From contig JBMFVX010000143.1 in the NCBI GenBank assembly GCA_049965775.1, forward strand, positions 1 through 6,960: a DNA stretch of 6,960 nucleotides, written 5' to 3'. The notes under the pieces are model-generated. The model saw nothing but the letters and a program-made list of their open reading frames with translations, made no database searches and was not told the origin of the DNA. This stretch comes from JABEVB01 sp049965775 (lineage in GTDB: Bacteria; Planctomycetota; Phycisphaerae; WQYP01). The first letter of the stretch is position 1. Each line of letters opens with the position of its first letter. Below, piece by piece: positions 3,545 to 6,960 of the stretch. Made by a program: the position numbers and the translations under genes.

Positions 3545-6184
3545 ATGCTGGAACAGGACGGTCGTATAGACGACCTGCAGATTGAAACCGAACTTTCCGA
3601 AAGCTACCTTACCTATGCGATGAGCACGATTATGGATCGTGCCCTGCCCGATGTGCGCGATGGGCTTAAGCCATCGCAGCGCCGCATTCTGGTGGCCATG
3701 AACGATTTGCAGCTTGGGCCGCGCAGCAAGCACCGTAAGTGCGCCAAAATCGCCGGCGACACGTCGGGCAACTACCACCCGCATGGTGAAGCGGTCATTT
3801 ACCCCACACTGGTGCGCATGGGCCAGAGTTGGAACATGCGCCATCTGCTGGTGGATAAGCAGGGTAACTTCGGCTCGATAGATGGCGACCCGCCGGCCGC
3901 GATGCGTTACACCGAGGCGCGTATGGCCGAGGCGGCGGCCGAGATGATGGAAGACCTGAAAGAAGACACGGTAGATTTCATACCGAGTTACGACGAGCAG
4001 CGCACGGAGCCGACGGTGCTGCCGAGCAAGTTTCCGAATTTACTGGTGAACGGGTCGCAGGGCATTGCCGTGGGCATGGCGACGAGTTTGCCGCCGCACA
4101 ATTTGCGTGAAATTTGCGATGCGATCGTAAAAATAATTGAGCAGCCGCAAACCACCAGCAAAGAGCTGATGAAAATCGTCAAAGGGCCGGACTTTCCGAC
4201 CGGGGGCGTTATATGCGGGCGGGCGGGCATTTTGGAAGGCTACGAGACCGGTCGCGGGCGCATTACGCTGCGCGGACGGGTGCATACCGAGCAGCTCAAG
4301 GGCGGCAAAGAGCAGTTGGTGATTTCGCAGATACCGTACCAGGTGCTTAAAAAGACGATTATTGAATCTATCGCCGAACAGGTTAAGGAAGAGAAGATAA
4401 AGGATGTGTCAGATGTTCGCGATGAGTCGGACCGCGAGCACGAAGTTCGCGTGGTGGTTGAACTTAAGCGCGACGCCGACCCCAATGTGGTTGTGAACCA
4501 GTTGTATCAGTTTACGCCGCTGCAGAGCACGTTTTCGATTATTAATATTGCGCTGGTGAACCGGCAGCCGCGCACGCTGGGGCTGCGCGAAATGGTGGTG
4601 CAGTTCATCGGCCATCGCAAAATAGTGATTCGTCGCCGCACGATGTTCCGGCTGAAAAAAGCCCGGCAGCGAGCCCATATACTTGAAGGCCTCATTCTGG
4701 CCCTGGCGGACATACACACCGAGGAAATCGCCAAAAAGGGCGGCGGCAAGCTGGAGGTTATGGGGGTTATAGAGCTGCTGCGCAACCGCAAGCTAAGCCC
4801 CGATGTGCCCACCGCCAAACTCAACCTGATGAAAAAGCGCTTCAGCATTGATGAAGCGCTAAGCTGGAAGGCGGCGATTCCCAAGGCCTTCCGCAAGCGA
4901 ATTGATGAAGCGCTGGCCCGCGACGGCGGCATGACGCTTTCGGGTGCGCAGGCCGACGCTATTCTGGGAATGCAGCTTCAGCGATTGGTCGGCCTGGAAA
5001 TTGACAAACTCACCGAAGAATACAATCGGCTCACGAGCGAAATTGAAGACTATGAGATGATTCTTGCGGATGAAAACCGCGTACTCGACATTATTCGTGA
5101 AGACACCATAGAATTGAAGGAAAAGTACGGCGAAGACCGCCGAACTGAAATTACCAACGACGCCACCGATATTAACATTGAAGACCTCATTGCCGACGAA
5201 CAGGTGGTGGTGACCATAAGCCACGAGGGGTATATCAAGCGCATGCCGCTGGATACCTACCGCAAACAGGGTCGCGGCGGGCGCGGCGTAATCGGCGCTG
5301 ACAACAAAGAAGGCGATTTTATTGAGCATCTTTTCATCGGCTCTACGCATGATTATCTGATGTTTTTTACCAACCTCGGGCGGTGCTACTGGCAGAAGGT
5401 GTACGATGTGCCGCAGATGAGCCGCCAGAGCAAGGGGCGTTCCATCGCCAACCTGGTGGAGATGCAGGCGGAAGAAAAACTCGCCCAGGTGCTGGTGGTG
5501 CGCGACTTTGAAGATGAAAACAAACATCTTGTGATCGCCACCGGGCAGGGCATTATTAAAAAGACGCTGCTCAAGGCGTTTGGCAACCCGATGAAGCGCG
5601 GCATCATTGCCATTGGGCTGGACAAGGGCGACAGCGTTATCGGCGTGGCCGTAACCAATGGCAGCGACCAGATTGTGCTGGCGACGCGCGACGGCATGGC
5701 CGTGCGCTTTAACGAAGCCGAAGTGCGCGACATGGGCCGGCAGGCCGGCGGCGTTAAAGGCGTCGAACTGGAAAAGAACGACGCGGTTGTGAGCATGGTG
5801 GTTGTGCCGCAGGGGCTGGACCATGGCGACAACCAGGTAACGCTGCTTACGGCCTGTGAGCATGGGTACGGCAAACGCACCCGCATTGAGGAATACCGCC
5901 TTACGCATCGCGGCGGCAAGGGTGTGATCAACATCAAAACGACCGACCGCAACGGCCCGGTGGTTTCTGTTAAGCCGGTGACCGACAACGATGAACTGAT
6001 GATGATTACCAAGGGCGGGCAGGTTGTGCGGATCGGCATAACCGGCGAGCTGCGCGAAATGGGCCGGGCTACGCAGGGTGTAAGGCTGATTCGGCTGGAT
6101 TCGGGCGATATATTGGTAAATGTCGCGCGGGTTGCGCCGGAAGACAAGGAAGAAGGCGAAACACCGCTGCTGGATGCGAAATAA
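3545..6184 (+). CDS. gyrA: DNA gyrase subunit A
   Basis: GyrA is the breakage-reunion subunit of DNA gyrase. With GyrB it introduces negative supercoils using ATP. From ATG 3545 the protein has 879 residues, close to E. coli GyrA, and N-terminal numbering coincides with it: Arg32, His78, His80, Arg121 and catalytic Tyr122 in AMRYTEARM. The start follows GGAGG; an in-frame ATG at 3500 would add 15 unconserved residues. The winged-helix/tower part covers about 30-500 (YAMSTIMDRALPDVRDGLKP near the start). The C-terminal beta-pinwheel covers about 550-860, with repeated blades and a GyrA box at 575-581 reading QGRGGRG instead of QRRGG(R/K)G. The six-blade tail and the box argue for GyrA over ParC. 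Positions equivalent to E. coli Ser83 and Asp87 are Ala and Pro. The C terminus is a short acidic tail (EDKEEGE). gyrB is not in the window. A repeat begins 5 bp after the stop. Confidence 0.97.
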   Translation: MLEQDGRIDDLQIETELSESYLTYAMSTIMDRALPDVRDGLKPSQRRILVAMNDLQLGPRSKHRKCAKIAGDTSGNYHPHGEAVIYPTLVRMGQSWNMRHLLVDKQGNFGSIDGDPPAAMRYTEARMAEAAAEMMEDLKEDTVDFIPSYDEQRTEPTVLPSKFPNLLVNGSQGIAVGMATSLPPHNLREICDAIVKIIEQPQTTSKELMKIVKGPDFPTGGVICGRAGILEGYETGRGRITLRGRVHTEQLKGGKEQLVISQIPYQVLKKTIIESIAEQVKEEKIKDVSDVRDESDREHEVRVVVELKRDADPNVVVNQLYQFTPLQSTFSIINIALVNRQPRTLGLREMVVQFIGHRKIVIRRRTMFRLKKARQRAHILEGLILALADIHTEEIAKKGGGKLEVMGVIELLRNRKLSPDVPTAKLNLMKKRFSIDEALSWKAAIPKAFRKRIDEALARDGGMTLSGAQADAILGMQLQRLVGLEIDKLTEEYNRLTSEIEDYEMILADENRVLDIIREDTIELKEKYGEDRRTEITNDATDINIEDLIADEQVVVTISHEGYIKRMPLDTYRKQGRGGRGVIGADNKEGDFIEHLFIGSTHDYLMFFTNLGRCYWQKVYDVPQMSRQSKGRSIANLVEMQAEEKLAQVLVVRDFEDENKHLVIATGQGIIKKTLLKAFGNPMKRGIIAIGLDKGDSVIGVAVTNGSDQIVLATRDGMAVRFNEAEVRDMGRQAGGVKGVELEKNDAVVSMVVVPQGLDHGDNQVTLLTACEHGYGKRTRIEEYRLTHRGGKGVINIKTTDRNGPVVSVKPVTDNDELMMITKGGQVVRIGITGELREMGRATQGVRLIRLDSGDILVNVARVAPEDKEEGETPLLDAK

Positions 6185-6188
6185 CCCG

Positions 6189-6570
6189 GCGCGACGGTTG
6201 GCGCGCAGAGCCGCGGAGACGACGACGGGTTTTGCCACAGAGTTCACAGAGGGCTCAGAGATTTTTATTTTAATTTAGAGTCGCTGCGCGACGGGGTCAA
6301 CTGCAGATAGCGCGGACGTGCGCCGACGTTTTTTGATGTGGGGCGATTGAGCGGCGGTTGGCACGGGGAGCCGCGGAGTTTGCAGGGACGATGACGGGGT
6401 TCACTGCAATCTCGAATGCGACCGGCTATAAGGGGATTTCGGGACAGGCGTTACGAAGGCACCACGAGTTTTTATTTTTAATTTTCTTTGAGATTGTTTC
6501 TCTGAGGCCTCGGAGTTCTCTGTGGCTCAAGCGGTTTTAATTAATGGCGCTGCGCGATGGGGTTAAACGC
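6189..6570. repeat. Intergenic dispersed repeat, copy B (mosaic)
   Basis: This is a second copy of the repeat at 132-430, in the same orientation. It opens, 5 bases after the gyrA stop, with a 30-base block identical to 233-262. It then has CCACAGAGTTCACAGAG and the full series again: the T-rich tract 6256-6278, GCAGATAGCGC, the ungapped 123-base block 6358-6480, and the 31-base block 6492-6522. It closes with GCTGCGCGATGGGG at 6549-6562. The internal 30-base module is thus present twice (6189-6218 and a diverged form at 6349-6378), which suggests recombination or modular duplication. The open frame 6358-6540 is judged not to be a gene. Of the 18 differences from copy A, 6, 4 and 8 fall at codon positions 1, 2 and 3, so constraint on protein sequence is weak at best. 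Confidence 0.85.
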
Positions 6571-6608
6571 AATGGATGTGGGGTGGCGGTTTGTTCGCGC
6601 AAACGGGT

Positions 6609-6627
6609 AAAAACCTGAACGTCAGAT
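6609..6627 (-). terminator. Weak terminator candidate after the PEP-CTERM gene
   Basis: On the minus strand a 6 bp stem (ATCTGA / TCAGGT, one G-T wobble) with a three-base loop is followed by TTTT. It lies about 85 bases past the stop of the PEP-CTERM gene. The stem is short and AT-containing. The gap 6571-6712 otherwise holds only a GTACGC/GCGTAC inverted pair (6631-6636, 6653-6658) and no gene I can support. Confidence 0.25.
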
Positions 6628-6712
6628 GGGGTACGCTTAACTGCGGGCAGAGGCGTACTGGCGTAGCGCATAGATCGCCAAGGGTGGTTGCTCCAATCGC
6701 TGTGCCGGTCGT

Positions 6713-6960
6713 TTACCCGTGGGTTTTGCGGCGGCCCAGCAGGATCATGCCGGTCAGGGTGCAAAGCAGCGCAGCCAGAGGGGCCGGTTCAGGCGCGGCA
6801 ACGGGTGTGGAGTTTACCACGCCGCTGATGGCGAAGATGCCGATGTCGCCGCCGGAGGGAGCGCTGAACGAGATCGAGGATATTAACCCGGATATTTCAT
6901 AGGTATTGTGATCTTGGGCCTTGCGCGCAGGCCTTGCACCCTGTAAAATCAAGGTGTTAA
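6713..6960 (-). CDS. PEP-CTERM sorting-domain protein, C-terminal part (partial)
   Basis: The minus-strand frame is open from the right edge to the TAA at 6715-6713, so the N terminus lies outside the window. The C terminus carries a PEP-CTERM signal: an APEPAP motif, then a hydrophobic helix LAALLCTLTGMILL, then a basic cluster GRRK a few residues before the end. Proteins with this tail are exported by Sec and processed at the membrane by an exosortase, usually in bacteria making exopolysaccharide. The preceding visible stretch (ISSISFSAPSGGDIGIFAIS) is Ser/Gly-rich and strand-like, as expected for an extracellular domain, but names no function. A TTG at 6952 could be read as a start, but a 79-residue form would lack a signal peptide, so I treat the gene as cut by the window edge. 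Confidence 0.75.
   Translation of the reverse strand, partial: NTLILQGARPARKAQDHNTYEISGLISSISFSAPSGGDIGIFAISGVVNSTPVAAPEPAPLAALLCTLTGMILLGRRKTHG

Noticed and set aside
4859..6247. 462-residue minus-strand open frame opposite gyrA
   Set aside because: It is antisense to the conserved gyrA coding region. Its His/Val/Ala-rich composition is typical of a shadow frame of GC-rich coding DNA.
6358..6540. 60-residue plus-strand open frame similar to the frame in copy A
   Set aside because: The similarity comes from the shared DNA repeat. It needs a TTG start and shows no clear coding constraint.
6576..6902. 108-residue plus-strand open frame
   Set aside because: It is mostly antisense to the PEP-CTERM coding end and has no recognisable features.

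Overview
The window most resembles a chromosomal segment from a Gram-negative bacterium of the Planctomycetota or wider PVC group, possibly Phycisphaerae-like; this placement is an inference. The clues are a PEP-CTERM-tailed exported protein at the right edge, a GyrA with Ala83 and Pro87 in its quinolone pocket, a phosphoglucosamine mutase with archaeal-type signatures, a stand-alone STAS protein, and intergenic repeats rich in CACAGAG/CGCAGAG/CGCAGAT words. All genes look chromosomal and mostly housekeeping. No CRISPR array, tRNA, rRNA or complete mobile element was recognised.

Layout, left to right. Positions 2-46 hold the possible last codons of a plus-strand gene, followed by a hairpin (76-108). 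An intergenic repeat (copy A, about 132-430) separates this from three minus-strand genes: a GlmM-type phosphohexomutase (526-1887), a cytoplasmic thioredoxin-fold protein with a WCGDC motif (2020-2610), and a small STAS protein whose likely start is a GTG at 3094. The region 3095-3544 has no gene. It carries a pair of 37-38 bp inverted arms, each ending in CTAG, that resembles a decayed non-autonomous insertion sequence (3123-3403), and then the presumed promoter and hairpin leader of gyrA. gyrA (3545-6184, plus strand) is complete. Five bases after its stop begins a second, mosaic copy (B, 6189-6570) of the intergenic repeat. The window ends in the C-terminal part of a minus-strand PEP-CTERM protein (6713 to the edge).

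How the genes fit together: glmM feeds UDP-GlcNAc synthesis for envelope polymers, gyrA supplies the catalytic subunit of DNA gyrase, and the thioredoxin and STAS proteins are small redox and regulatory proteins of unknown target. The gaps between the minus-strand genes exceed 100 bp, so they need not form one operon. STAS and gyrA diverge from the MITE-like segment. No multi-gene novel system is visible. The most noteworthy items are the two repeat families, the hairpin that starts exactly at the predicted gyrA transcription start, and the GyrA quinolone-pocket residues.
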